A stretch of 64,000 bases of DNA from assembly GCA_002104985.1 (NCBI GenBank), contig MCGO01000027.1, positions 248,001-312,000 on the forward strand, written 5' to 3'. Origin of the DNA: Rhizoclosmatium globosum (lineage: Eukaryota > Chytridiomycota > Chytridiomycetes > Chytridiales > Chytriomycetaceae). How positions within the stretch are numbered: the first letter of the stretch is position 1; each line of letters opens with the position of its first letter. Position numbers and translations under genes: made by a program. Positions 1-11,407 of this stretch are shown here, piece by piece. The notes below the pieces were generated by a model that worked only from the letters and a program-made list of their open reading frames with translations, did not search any database and had not been told where the DNA came from.

Positions 1-821
1 ATATCAATAATGACTTTGTATTGGAGAGGCACCAGAACATTGACCACACGGCCAAGGAAGAGCAAGAACAGACAGACAGCCACGAGCATTTGCAGGAACC
101 AGTCTTTAGGGAACAAGAATGGAAACAATTTCCGAATATTAGCCCAAGTCTGAGTCCAAGTGACAGTTTTTTGAGTTGCAGGAGTTTGAGATGTTGTAGC
201 AGTTGTAGCAGTGGCCGCCTCGTCTGCAGCCTCCAACAGATCGTAGGCGTCCCGATCGTCCGGCAGCAGCACCGCATTCGCCGCCGCCAAAGCAAAGTAG
301 CGGACCCCGACGGCCGCGGCAAAGAGCGTGTCCTGGCTGTCAAGAGCCGGGCCAGACAGAGTCACAACCGAAGCAACAAGAAGATAGACTTCGGCCGTGC
401 CAAGTACGAGAGCAACAAACGCAGCCAAACGCGGCGTGTTCTTTGTCAACGAGTTTGTTTGTGTTTGTGATTGTGTTCGTGTTCGTGTTTGAGGCAGAAG
501 AAGCGCCGCGGCAACAAGCGCAAGTGCCGCCGCCACCGACGAATCCGCACAAAAACGAAGCACGAGACTCGATCGCTGCGGAAGACGAGTCGCACTCTCG
601 ATCACGTCAAGGGCAACCAGTGCGTCCAGTCCAAGAAGAACAAGAACTGTCGCTGCGAACCCTACCAAGACAAACACGCCAGCCCGTCTTGCCTTGGTTC
701 GCTGTCGCTCATTCGCTCTTTCTTGCTGCTCTTGCACCCGAACTTGCACTGATCGCACAAATGCGTATGTCGCAACGGAGAGCTGCGCGACTCCGCTAAA
801 CACCTCAAATCCAGTCAACAT
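1..821 (-). CDS. ABCB6/HMT1-like ABC transporter, N-terminal part (partial)
   Basis: The reverse strand is open from an ATG at 819-821 to the left edge (273 codons, no stop), so the gene continues beyond the window. The N-terminal half has several hydrophobic stretches (about residues 1-25, 43-62, 78-97, 120-145) typical of the extra TMD0 of vacuolar or mitochondrial half-transporters. The last about 50 residues, with motifs like FPFLFPKDW and GRVVNVLVPLQYK, match the start of the ABC core transmembrane domain of the ABCB6/HMT1/Atm1 group (family knowledge). The nucleotide-binding domain would lie outside. The TMD0 favours an ABCB6/HMT1-like (heavy-metal or porphyrin) transporter over Atm1, but substrate is inference. 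Forward-strand frames here are shadows of this gene. Confidence 0.75.
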   Translation of the reverse strand, partial: MLTGFEVFSGVAQLSVATYAFVRSVQVRVQEQQERANERQRTKARRAGVFVLVGFAATVLVLLGLDALVALDVIESATRLPQRSSLVLRFCADSSVAAALALVAAALLLPQTRTRTQSQTQTNSLTKNTPRLAAFVALVLGTAEVYLLVASVVTLSGPALDSQDTLFAAAVGVRYFALAAANAVLLPDDRDAYDLLEAADEAATATTATTSQTPATQKTVTWTQTWANIRKLFPFLFPKDWFLQMLVAVCLFLLFLGRVVNVLVPLQYKVIID

Positions 822-994
822 TTTGGGTCCTTTTCAAATCAAAACAAAAGAAATGAACACAAATTTCGTCATGTCCCTTTCATCCCTTGGCGCCTCTGCA
901 TCCCCTTCGTTGATGATTCACTTAAAAGGAAGGACGGCGTAGGTATAGAAATGTATCCCCTTCACAACATCTCTTCTACACCAACACCATCTGA

Positions 995-3026
995 ATGCAT
1001 TCTCGCTTACTCCTCGTCTTCCTTGTCTGGACGGTCGCTCGTGTTACCACGGCCCAATGTACAAACCCTGCCATCCGTCGTGAATGGAACGAGCTGACCC
1101 CTTCCCAACAACAACTCTGTAAGTTTTCCTACAAACTCCCCAAAACTAGTTACCCACCCTATTCCGTGTTTCAAAATTAAATAACTCTCAAAACTCTTAC
1201 TCCACAAGATGTCGACTCTATTGTTCGCCTCCAAAAACGTCCAGCCTCCAACCAAACTCAAAATGCTTCTGTCATGTCGTATGCAGACTTTGTGACTACT
1301 CATGTCGAACAAGCCTTGTGGACGCACGGCAACGCACAGTTCTATCCCTACCACCGTGCCATGATGCGTCAATTTGAACTTGCCATGCAATCCGCTGGCT
1401 GGTCTGGACCCGTTCCCTACTGGGTACGTGTTGCCCTCTCTTTCTTTTTATTTTCTACTCTTTCCTATTCCTTTTCTTCACATCTAAAATTGACTTTATG
1501 TTTTATAACAGGACTGGCCATCCATTTCACAAACCTGGCAATCCTCTTCAGTCTTCTCCTACTTTGGCCCCGCAATCTCAACAGACCCAGACGGCTGCCT
1601 CCAATCAGGTCCCTTTGCGAAAGGGAACTATACGATCCTTGACGACACGTTCTTTCTTCCAGTGGGCCAGTACTCGCGGCAAGTGGTGCCAGGCGGAGAC
1701 CGGTCGTGTCTTCGTAGGTGTGGCTCGGAAGACGCGTTGACGGATGCTACGGTTATTACAGCGGGACTTGCGCGCGCTTCCAATTACATTGAGTTTAGAG
1801 GGGATGATCGGTCTGGGTATCATGCTTCTGGACATGTGGGCACTGGTGGTTCCATGTGTGGAGATATGGCTGACGGTTTATTCTCGTGAGTTTTCTTTTT
1901 CTGTGGATTTAAAGTTGGATACCTTATCCATCATTTACCTCAACCAGAACAAACGATCCACTCTTCTTTTTGCATCATGGCTTGGTCGACAAAGTGTGGT
2001 GGCGCTGGCAAAGAACTTGTCCGTACTATCAGTTCAATTATGAAGGGACCTTGAATGGCGCAGACGACCCGATTGCAGACCCAGGCGACGACACCGCGCG
2101 ATCAGCCCAAAAGATGGATTCTTGGTCATTCTGGACAGTTACAGATGTCTTGGACACCCAAGGTGGAGTGGTATGTCCACCAAACCTCTGTCCGCCTTTT
2201 GTCCGAAAATAGCACACAACTAACACTCCAAATGCAGTTGTGCTACACGTATTCCAAATCTGCTGGAGACCTTCCTATCGTTCCCGTTAATGGATGTCCA
2301 CCAGTTCCTGTCGTTGCATCCATCAAGGCTCCAACGAATACTGTCCCAACAGCACCAGCAGCCTCACTTACAGCTCCAACCCTTGGTTCCTCTCAAATAG
2401 CCCAACTCTCTCAAGATGAAGACTCTCAAACCGTGGATGACGACCAAGGCGTTAACGGCGAAGACGAACCAACCACCATAACTGATTCCGCAGACCAGCC
2501 AACAGACCAAGACCCAACTCAAGAGCCAACCCAAGCCCGCATTATCCGCTTCAACCAAGATAACTCCCAAACCACTCCCTCCATCCAAAGACGTGCTTCC
2601 CTCACAAACAATCCAGATGTATACACCACAACAGCAGAAAACGGGACAACAACAGTCCATTACCCAAACAACCTCCAAACAATCACAATTCCCGCCGACT
2701 ACACCCTCCACTGCGTCTACGAATCCAACGTCGTTGCAAAGAATACGAAAACAGGGCTTCCAAGAACGTTTTACCCAGACCATCGACACGATTACGTCTT
2801 GTATACTCGAGTTGAGTGTGCTGGGGTTGAGGATGTTTCTCCAAAGAAGGATTTGTGCAAGTTGGCGAAACCAGCGCCGCTTGATCGTGGATATGTGGAG
2901 AGTTTGGGTATGGATTGGGTGCATATGGAAAGCAATGACAACGAGGCACGTATGTTTGTTGATTGGTTCAACTGTGGTTGTCCAAACTCTTACTCTCCGT
3001 CTCAATGGAAGTTCCAACAAGCCTGA
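995..3026 (+). CDS. secreted tyrosinase (type-3 copper oxidase) with long C-terminal extension
   Basis: Exons 995-1118, 1209-1423, 1512-1885, 1948-2170 and 2238-3026 give 574 codons. A signal peptide (residues 1-21, ending TTA before QCTNP) predicts secretion. The copper-A site is around FYPYHRAMMRQFE. The copper-B site is split across intron 3: YHASGHVGTGG, then NDPLFFLHHGLVDKVWWRW, the classic tyrosinase CuB motif. A tyrosinase-style 'LDTQG...LCYTYS' segment follows. The last about 250 residues are Thr/Gln/Pro/Asp-rich and then enter a Cys-containing tail unlike the core enzyme. Fungal tyrosinases oxidise phenols to quinones (melanin synthesis); the C-terminal region often caps the active site until cleaved. 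The physiological substrate is not shown by sequence. Confidence 0.9.
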
Positions 3027-3088
3027 TACTTTTTTTTTGTATATATTATATTCATTCAAATAATACTTCATTTTTTCAATTTCACTTC

Positions 3089-6000
3089 TCATGCCCACAA
3101 CGATGCCTCAAATCCACCAAAGTCAACGATTTCTTCCACCAACTGTGGAGCGCTGCCCATAAATCCAGGAGCAGAGTATCCAAGCTTGATTCTCAACTTG
3201 ATTGAAGTCTAGTTGAACAAAGAATCATCAGCAAAACAAAAAGCCACTCAACAACAGAATTTGTTTCTCACCTTTGATGGGTTATCGATACGCATGGCCT
3301 GAGTAGCAAATCCACCCGCAAGAACAGTAGTAGATGAAGGTGGTTGCATCGTCAACTTCAGCGTCTTTGGAACTGCAACCTGGAAAACAACACCAGTAAT
3401 GGGCCCACTCATTCCTGTGTTCTCAAACTTTGCATTCACAGAAACAGCAAGTCCACCGTCAACGCGTTCGGGAGTCAAGGAAATACGAAGACCGTTCTTT
3501 TCGTAGCACGGATATGACTTTGGTTGTGATGGAGGTATAATGGACATTGGAGATGATGTTGGAGTTGGGTTGGACGACAACAAGGATCCAAACAAATCGT
3601 TTGAAGCGGTATTGATACCCATCCCGAATGCAGGAGGTGCGGCAGCCGTTGAGGTGGGGAAGAATGAAGTTGGAGCTGGCGAGGCAGATGGTCCAGATCC
3701 GAACAAGTCTCCCAAAAGATCCACAGTCGCATTTCCTGCGGGTTTTGAAGGTTGCTGTGGTTGAGAAGCAAACAATGGAGCTTGCAAGGAAGACAAGCCA
3801 CCCATTGGTGCAATAGAAGGGGCTGGAGCAGATCCCATTGATAAACCACCAAGCAAATCCATAATATTCTGGAATATGAAAACATATTAGATGATAAATA
3901 TCAGCTAAAAATATTCACTTACGTCACTTTTTACAGGAGCAGCGCTTCCGAATCCGGCACCAAATCCAGAGGAAGTTGGAGCAGTAGTTGGAGCACCTCC
4001 AAACACAAGGTCCAACAAGTCATTTCCAGCAGCTGGGTTGCTGGTCACAGTAGAAGGAACGTTGACTGGAACATCATCGCTGAAATCAAGAATGTTTCCA
4101 GTATTGACTTTCCCATTCTGATTAGCTCTTGAGGGGCTAGTAATCGCAGACATCAACGCTGGTTGACCAGTTCCCTTTCTTTCTTCCTCTTTCAAAGCAC
4201 TTTCGAGGACAGGCATGCTTTCAAGAAGGGCAGCACGGGTTTCACTGTCCAACTTGGTAATGGCCGTGAACTCAACAGCACGAGCCTGAATTTCCACATC
4301 CATATGAGTTTGATACTTTGCAAGCATGGCGCGGATAGAGCTAAGGAAGTCGGAGGTTACAAAGGCGCACACAAAAAGCACTAGAACATACTCCAAAACC
4401 GGTGCCTCCAAGAAACGACCAGTGAGCTTTGCAAGAGCAGTCACAATGTACTCCTTCACAACAATGGACGCGAATGGTCCCCTCAAAATCGATTCCAAAA
4501 TATCGATTACTTGACGCTCAGTTGGGGCAATCATATAATCCGTCTGTCCAACCGAATCCTCCTCATCACCACCAGTTCCACTGTCACCTCCTCTCACCAA
4601 CGCATCACCAAATTCACCAATACACCAAACAGTGACAACAACAAGACCCTCTTGAGCAAGCGCCTGGTCCCCTTCCAAACGAATCAAGTTGAAAAACTTT
4701 CTTACAGCGTACAGTTGCAAGTCTTTTGGGGATGTAGTAACAAGCTTGACACAGTGGTTGATAGTCGAAGCATCCACATTGGCACCAGCGGCACGCATCA
4801 CACGAATAGTTGTATCCAATTCCCATCTCTTGTTGGGTCGGAACCGACCCGCAAAGTCCACAATTCTGCTCGCGACCGACGATTTGATGTCAGATTCGGC
4901 GACTTCAAGGAAGGACAGGAGTTCGCGGGTGAGAATACGGATATTTTGGGAGTTGATGAGGAAGAAGGAGAGATCCAAAGCTCGATGACGAATGGACACA
5001 TCAGCATCTTTCAAACAGTCAAGAATAGTCGCACGGTGTCGTTGAAGGGCGGAAGAATCCGCATTAAGGGTTGTTTGGGACGTTTTCGTTAACGTTGTAA
5101 GCGCCACGTATCTGAGCATGAAATATTTTGAACTCAATAATAGAGGGCATAAAATCAAACCTGATGTTATTGTCTTTGTTTGACAAGAAACGACCGAGAA
5201 TGTTGATGGCAAGAACACGGAGTGAGTTTTCGCTTTCGATATCCATAATGGTCAACACAGTTTCGTAGAGAATGGCGTTTCCGACATTCTTTGTTCCATC
5301 TGTGTTTGTTGCAACTTGCGCAAGAATGTCGTTCATGGCGTCGCTGGCAAAAGTGGACCCTGTCCCAAGGAGTCGCAAGAGACGAAGAATCTTGACCTGT
5401 AAGAAGGGATCGGTAATACCGGAAACATCGTGCTCGGGACTAAATCCTGGCGTTGTCAAGTTCTTAAGGTGGCGGACTAAAACAGGAACGGAGGTCTGCA
5501 GTATCATGTTAAAGGAAAGTCCACAGCGTATGATATACAAACCTTGCGCAACTCTTCTGCCACGTTTGCATCAATTTTGCACATTTCGGTCAACAAAGTA
5601 ACTCCTGTCAGAAGAACTCCGTGGTGTTTGTCTTGCAACAAACCAATTGCTTTTGATTGGTAGTTTTCGAGCAAGTCGGGAACTTTGTGAATCAATCGGA
5701 TAGCGCACAATGCAGCCTATCCATAATTGATCAACTTAGCGAGTGAGCCAGAGCTAGAAGGCCGCATGCATACCTTCTTTCTGACGAATGAGTTTCCGCT
5801 GCTGATGAGTTTTTCAACCTCTCCAGAAAGGTCTCTCGCCATTTCAGGAGACGAGATATTTCCCAACGTACAAAGGGCCAGTCCGACTATTTGAATGTTG
5901 CCATTGTTCATGTCGCTGTGACAGGCTTCAATTTAGTGATGCATCGTTGACGTGTAGGTTCCCCTTACTTCTTCAGCGAATTGGTTACGAGGGTCAAGAG

Positions 6001-6529
6001 CTCCTGGTTCTCATCCAGCAAGAGCATAATTCCAAGGTATCCCAATCGTTTGTCCATGAATTTAGGGGAGGCGACTGGGGTTGCCCCAATAAAGCATCAA
6101 TACACACACAACAACAGCACAGCAACGGCTTCAAAGTCCTCTCACCAAGCTTCAAGCACTCCATTTGCCCAAAATGCGCAGGGTAGCCGAGCATGTAGAT
6201 GTAGAGCAGCTTCTGGACATTGATGTATCGGGTCTCCACGTTTTCAGATTTGAAGGAGGTTCTGATGAAGGCCGACTCCTTTGCAATGACAGCGCGTTCG
6301 TCGGCCATTGTCTTTGCCGACCGAATCTGCTTGATCATGTCGCGAAGGCGGGTGATGACTGGGGGCGGGGAGTAGTTAGCACGCTGTCCCACTCACCCAA
6401 CCAACACGCAGCCAGTGGGCCGTGCCATTCGTTTGAATGGAAAAGAGTATTCATTCACGCGAGACTGGCTCATTGGCTCTCGGTCCGTGAATTCAGTCGC
6501 TTACCCAAAGTGGATAATATCTTCTCCAT
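3089..6529 (-). CDS. APL4: AP-1 complex subunit gamma (gamma-adaptin)
   Basis: Nine exons (6505-6529, 6146-6358, 5969-6074, 5774-5915, 5543-5716, 5161-5495, 3923-5111, 3272-3868, 3089-3208) sum to 967 codons. The trunk has strongly conserved adaptin segments such as [34 protein letters not shown] and [20 protein letters not shown] Ser/Pro/Gly-rich hinge with [16 protein letters not shown] clathrin-box-like motifs follows, and the gamma-ear (GAE) domain ends in FEASLWA. AP-1 sorts clathrin-coated cargo between trans-Golgi and endosomes. The start was chosen at 6529 because an 8-codon exon (MEKILSTL) ends in a GTAAGC donor in the right phase; a start immediately upstream of exon 2 would be out of phase. 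It pairs functionally with the clathrin light chain gene about 4 kb away. Confidence 0.93.
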
Positions 6530-7120
6530 GTTGCTTTTGGATTTTGATGGAAGAGTTGACCAAGAAAAACCTCTTCTTCAGGAGAACAGAGACTTCTTTC
6601 TTTCTCCCATTTTGATAAGAAGGAGGACGCTGCAAACCAAGACGGCTTCGTCGACATCATCTTATTGTAAAGTATAACACAGGAATAATTCACGAGCATA
6701 CATTCCCACTCATTCCTCATAACCCTCTATTTTTTGGTATTACTCATGGATTACGAATTATCCTCAGCTGGATCCCTTCTTTCTTTCTTATTATTCTTCT
6801 CTTTCATTAACTTACACGCGAAGTCACATTGACGATATGGCGATATATCGTTGAAAAATTCTGAGTCACTGTATCACCATCCTGAATCTGGATGTCTGTT
6901 CTGTCGTGCAGTAACTAAAGCGAATACTCCAAAACACGCTAATATGCCGTCTAATATACGGCGACGGGCAAGGGTTTCCTTTCCTTCAATTTTTAACTGT
7001 CTAATGAAGGTGGCACTTTTCTTTGAAGGTCCTCTATCAAATTTTTCAATTTGAAAGCAACGGAGTTGAAAAAGGCAGTGCTTTCCCTCGAAGCGAAAAA
7101 AATTCTATCAAACACTTCCA
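6530..7120. promoter_or_regulatory. divergent intergenic region, gamma-adaptin / hexokinase
   Basis: This 591-bp spacer separates two genes transcribed away from each other, so it should hold both promoters. It is AT-rich, with no open frame showing family resemblance. A 10-bp perfect palindrome (CGATATATCG) lies at 6841-6850, next to a second CGATAT at 6833. No canonical promoter element could be assigned. Confidence 0.35.
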
Positions 7121-8966
7121 ATGTCTGACATTCCCGTGCTCTATGCTATCGCCGCTGGTGAGATAGTACTGATAAGAGAGGTGTGATTGCTGAATGCACT
7201 CCCTATTACCCTATTACAGTCGTTGTGATTGTGGCCGGTCTTGCCCTCATCGCTGCTTCCTTTGTGTACATCAAGAACTCTGGTAGCAAGGCTGCTGCTG
7301 AACAACCAGTTCCCCTCTCCTCCATCAAGACAGACAATGCTGTTGCCCACGCTTTGGCTGCCAGAGTTTCTATGCGCAACTTGGCCGATGATCCAAACCC
7401 TGCTACCCTCCTCCGTCTCCAACACATGTTCGAAGTCACTGGTGATAAGCTCAGCCAGATCTCAAAGCACATGATGGCTGAGATGAAGAAGGGTCTTGCC
7501 AGCGACGACCAAAGTGAGTAATTGCAAACTTCCCCCCCTCTCCATGGCTTGGCGGCAAATCACCAAAGGGTGATTCAACAACTCCAAATGACTCACTGAG
7601 TGATCTAACATGCATCACCTACAGCGATGAAGATGATCCCCACCCATGTCGTCCGTAGACCAAAGGGTAATGAAACTGGTTCTTACCTCGCCTTGGACTT
7701 GGGAGGTACCAACTTCCGTGTCTGTGAAATCTCCCTTGACGGTCACGGTGGAACTCGTTCCCGTCAGTCTAAGCACACTGTTACTGACGACCTCAAATCT
7801 GGTACTGGAGAGGCTCTTTTCGACTTCTTCGCCGAGTGTGTCAAGAACTTCTTGAAGAACGATGGTCAACACGAATACACTGATAAGGAAATCGAATCCC
7901 GAAGCTACAAGCTTGGATTCACTTTCTCTTTCGCTGTTAACCAAGTTTCTATCAACGAGGGTGAGTTATCTAATCTTTTTCCGATATATCGCGATCTCAT
8001 TTCTAACAATGTCGTAGGTTACTTGATGCTCTGGAACAAGGGTTTCTCTGCTTCTGACTGTATCGGAAAGAACGTTGTTGTTCTCTTGCAGGATGCCTTC
8101 AAGCGTAAGGTGAGCTTACAAATTGGTTGTATTTTCTTATCTAACATTATAAATAGCGATTGAATATCTCCGTTACTGCCCTTGTCAACGATACCACCGG
8201 TACTTTGGTTTCCCATGCCTACACTGCCCCAGACACCTACGTCGGTGTTATTCTTGGAACTGGTACCAACGCTGCCTACGTTGAGAAGATTGAAAACGTT
8301 GTCAAGTTCAAGTCCCACGGAAACGCCAAGGACATGATCATCAACACTGAATGGGGAGCGTTCGATGACGAGATGGTTGTTATTCCACGTACCAAGTATG
8401 ACCACAAGGTTGACCGTGGAACTGCCCACTACAAGACATGGACCTTCGAGAAGCTTATCTCTGGAATGTACCTTGGTGAAATTGTCCGTTACGTCCTCGC
8501 TGACTTGGTCAAGACTGGTGAAATCTTCGCTGCTGGAGGTTCCAAGACCTTGGGTGTCCAATACGCCTTCGAGACTGCGTACATGTCCAGAATCGAGCGT
8601 GACCACTCTTTGGACCTTTCTGACGTCAGAACTGTCCTTGAGGACTTGATGCACATCCCATCCACCACCCTTGCTGACCGTCGTCTCGTTCGTGCCATCT
8701 GTGAGATGATCGGTAAGCGTGCCGCTCGTCTCTCTGCTGCCGGTATCGCTGCCATTGTTACCAAGATGAACAAGCTTGACGGCTGTACCGTTGGTATCGA
8801 TGGATCCCTCTTTGAACTCTACCCACACTTCTCAAACCGTATGAGAGATGCTCTTCACGAAATCCTCGGTTTCTCTGCCGACAACATCGTTCTCGAGCAG
8901 GCTCGTGACGGTTCTGGTCAAGGTGCTGCCCTCATTGCTGCCCTTGCCGACACTTTGACTGAGTAA
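7121..8966 (+). CDS. hexokinase with N-terminal membrane anchor
   Basis: Exons 7121-7157, 7220-7513, 7625-7960, 8018-8109 and 8157-8966 give 522 residues, the size of a single-module hexokinase. Core motifs: LALDLGGTNFRVCEI (phosphate-1), KLGFTFSFAV with INEGYLMLWNKGF (sugar loop), NDTTGTLVSHAY with the catalytic Asp, GVILGTGTNAAY, and GSGQGAALIAAL near the end. It phosphorylates hexoses at the entry to glycolysis. Residues about 6-29 form one strongly hydrophobic segment starting in exon 1 (LYAIAAVVVIVAGLALIAA), followed by a Lys-containing linker. This resembles the N-terminal anchors of plant type-B and mammalian hexokinases, whereas yeast hexokinases are soluble. Placement on a mitochondrial or other membrane is inference. 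Confidence 0.93.
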
Positions 8967-9314
8967 ACATTTTCCCTCTTTTCCTTTGTTCGATTACTAG
9001 ATGATGTAAAGAATAAGATTCTATTATGCATAACTCTGCTTTTCAATTGGCATCTCCCAATGAGCCCTTTTAGCACTGATATAGGCTACAAACCCTGTAT
9101 TTAATTGGTTGGCCTTTAGTGCATATATGGCACTGTGGCGCGGCGGAGGTTGATGTTCTTGGAAAAAATCTGTCACCCAAAGTTCTTCACCTTTGTACCG
9201 CTTATCTTAATTTGGGAATAGAATGGTAATCGTAATTGACCCAAATTTCTTTTATTGAGAAATAAGTAACTAATTTGGTGCAAAATCCACCGTCACTTCA
9301 ATCTCCAACAAAAT
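8967..9314. other. convergent intergenic region, hexokinase / eL30
   Basis: This 348-bp stretch lies between the 3' ends of two convergent genes. It must contain both 3' UTRs and poly(A) sites; an AATAAG-type signal lies near 9011. No open frame or RNA gene is recognisable. Confidence 0.4.
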
Positions 9315-9692
9315 TTACTCAAGTGGGCGGGAGATGATGTCAGAGTCACCACCGTCAATGATGGACAAAACACCGACACGGAAGTACTTTCCACAAGCAG
9401 TTCCAAGGTCAATGTTGTTACCAGTGTAGTGGTGGACAGCAGTCTTGGAGAGCATAGCGTAGTACTCGAGCTCAGACTTTCTCAATGGTGGGCAGTTTCC
9501 AGCAATGAGGAGCAACTTGGCCTTTCCGTTACGGATGGACTTCAAGGTGGACTTGTATCCGAGGGTGTACTTTCCGGACTTCATGACGAGAGCCAAACGG
9601 GAGTTGACGGTCTCTCCGGCAGCCTTCTTGGCCTTCTTTTGTGGGACAGCGGCTGGGGCGGCGGCGGCGACTGGTTCAGCTTTTGGGGCCAT
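9315..9692 (-). CDS. RPL30: 60S ribosomal protein eL30
   Basis: A single coding exon encodes 125 residues. An Ala/Pro/Lys-rich N-terminal tail of about 28 residues precedes the conserved L30e fold: [40 protein letters not shown], and [15 protein letters not shown] with DGGDSDI at the end. eL30 is part of the large ribosomal subunit and in yeast autoregulates splicing of its own transcript (family knowledge). The reverse-strand sequence just before the ATG is a pyrimidine-rich acceptor (CCCTCACCTCAG, then five A and ATG), so a 5'-UTR intron is likely although its donor was not fixed. Confidence 0.96.
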   Translation of the reverse strand: MAPKAEPVAAAAPAAVPQKKAKKAAGETVNSRLALVMKSGKYTLGYKSTLKSIRNGKAKLLLIAGNCPPLRKSELEYYAMLSKTAVHHYTGNNIDLGTACGKYFRVGVLSIIDGGDSDIISRPLE

Positions 9693-10166
9693 TTTTTCTG
9701 AGGTGAGGGTTGTGAAGGGTAAGTAAAATGTGTGTTTTTGAGGCGCTGTGTGAGGGAATGTATTGTTGAACTGAAGTCCTGAAAGTCACTCCGTGCTATG
9801 GATCGACCATGCAACTGTGATTCCTTTTCATTCCGATGTATTTGTTCATGTTCGTAAGGGCTGGGCTTCCATGAAGTGAAGGAATGGCGAGATGCACGCA
9901 TCTACCAAGCTTCATTTCTGAATTCCGAGACTCAGCCGGCTTCCAGTCGTATCGAATCTTGCTCCTAGATGGAACTCAAGCTGGTGATGGTACTGAGAGA
10001 CTCTGATGATGGCAGTAGTTGATGGTGATGGGGAGGTGAGGCGATGATGGATGGGTCAGGTACACACAATTTGTTGGAAATTTCACAGGTATCATCCAGA
10101 TCCTTTCTTTCTCATCATCATCATAATTCAACATTACTCAAACCAGTCTTTTATTTGTGTATGTAC
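9693..10166. promoter_or_regulatory. eL30 upstream region with probable 5'-UTR intron
   Basis: This 474-bp non-coding stretch lies between the eL30 start and the 3' end of the clathrin light chain gene. It should carry the eL30 promoter and, next to the ATG, the 3' end of a probable leader intron. The part at 9990-10060 is rich in GATG/GGTGATG repeats. No protein-coding potential was seen. Confidence 0.4.
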
Positions 10167-11372
10167 TTATTGAACATCATGCGAAGGGGCGGTTTTGTCC
10201 GACTTCAAGGAAATCAACAAAGACTTCATACGGGTGGTGTCCTTGGCCTTGGGGGCCTGTTTCTTTTTATCGGTAGGACCACTAATTTTGTCCTTTAGCG
10301 CTTTGGCAGCTGCTGGGTTGCTTGAAGCAGAGGTATCAATTTGCTTGACAACACGTTCCTACACAACATTGTTAGTCCAACATAAAATTGACCAGAGATT
10401 GGAGAATGAGAATATATTGGATGGAAAGGTAATGAGCGAGTTGATACGTTGCATAATTGTGGGTACTTGAAACATGAGCATTTAAACAACGAGTTCATAA
10501 CAGAAGCATCGCCCTTCGCAACTTTTCACCAGGATTATGTAACCAGTTTTTGATGGATTCACGTCGAACAAGTCCCGGAGCTGACACTGACTGTCGCTAC
10601 TTCATTTTGATTTGAGGAGGGTTACTCACCCAAATGTTTCCAGTAGTTGACTCCTGCAAGGCAGCCGCCGCCTTTTCGCTTTCCTTGTTACGAGCAACAG
10701 TCTTGCTCTTTTTGTCGTTGTATTCGGCATAGAAGCGGTCAAGGGACTCTTTGGCGGCACGAACAGTTTCTTCGTTCTTAGCAAAGGACTTTGCGTCCCT
10801 ATCGGCAATAGTCATTTCAAAGTTCTCGCGCCAGGCTCTGTATAGTGCATTGAGGGTAGCAGAGGAGGTGAGGGAGGGCAGGCAATGAATTTTAGTGTTT
10901 AGTTGATGATCAGGGTGCGGGGTAATGCAGTACTACCTCACGGCCTCCGGTTCCTGCTCGTACTCGATCTGGTCCTGAGGAAGCGCGGCAAAGACCGACG
11001 ACTGAGGCGTGGCAAACTCCATGTTCGTGTTGGTGTTCGCAAAGACTGGCGCAGCTCCTCCAAACAGGTCCTGTTGCTGTTGCTGTTGCTGTTGCTGCGC
11101 GGGCTGGGACGCTTCAGCTCACACGCACACCCAACCCACATTCACTCTAATTAAAACACTAAACAAACACTCACTGCGTCAAACGAGGGAAACGCCCCGG
11201 CTCCACTGTCGCCTCCGGCCGCCTCAAACGCCCCAAAGTCATTGTTGCCGCCAAACAGGTTGCTCTCCACTGGTGCTGCGGAGCTCTCGTTGCCCGTCAG
11301 GGGGTTGCCGAACAGGGCGGCATCGTCACCAAGGAGCTCGCGTTCACGCGCAAGGAAGTCTTCTACGCTCAT
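10167..11372 (-). CDS. CLC1: clathrin light chain
   Basis: Four exons (11175-11372, 10937-11103, 10630-10837, 10167-10358) encode 254 residues. The N-terminal region is acidic and Gly/Phe-rich, with NPLTGNES and LFGG/LFGN motifs, then a polyglutamine run from CAG/CAA repeats at 11070-11100. The conserved light-chain core follows: VRAWRENFEM, a charged helical segment binding the heavy chain, WERVVKQID, and the C-terminal DTTRMKSLLISLKSDK. It regulates assembly of clathrin coats, consistent with AP-1 gamma elsewhere in the window. The acceptor of exon 2 was chosen for phase (CCCAG before CCC GCG CAG). The start lies only 35 bp from the stop of the IFT56 gene on the same strand. Confidence 0.9.
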
Positions 11373-11407
11373 TCGATTAAAAATGTATTTATTGCTTTTT
11401 CTTTGGG

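Noticed and set aside
21..942. Several forward-strand open frames (Arg/Gln/Ser-rich) at the left edge
   Set aside because: They are shadows of the reverse-strand ABC transporter frame, which is open for 273 codons to the window edge and shows clear family motifs.
2364..3098. Reverse-strand 244-codon frame opposite the tyrosinase tail
   Set aside because: It lies antisense to exon 5 of the tyrosinase, is Trp/Cys/Val-rich as expected from the complement of a Gln/Thr-rich region, and has no family resemblance.
6841..6850. Palindrome CGATATATCG as a regulator site
   Set aside because: A 10-bp AT-rich palindrome is expected by chance in 64 kb and no second strong copy lies at another promoter.
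8019..8828. Reverse-strand 269-codon frame opposite hexokinase
   Set aside because: Antisense shadow of a strongly codon-biased gene; the forward frame has all hexokinase motifs.
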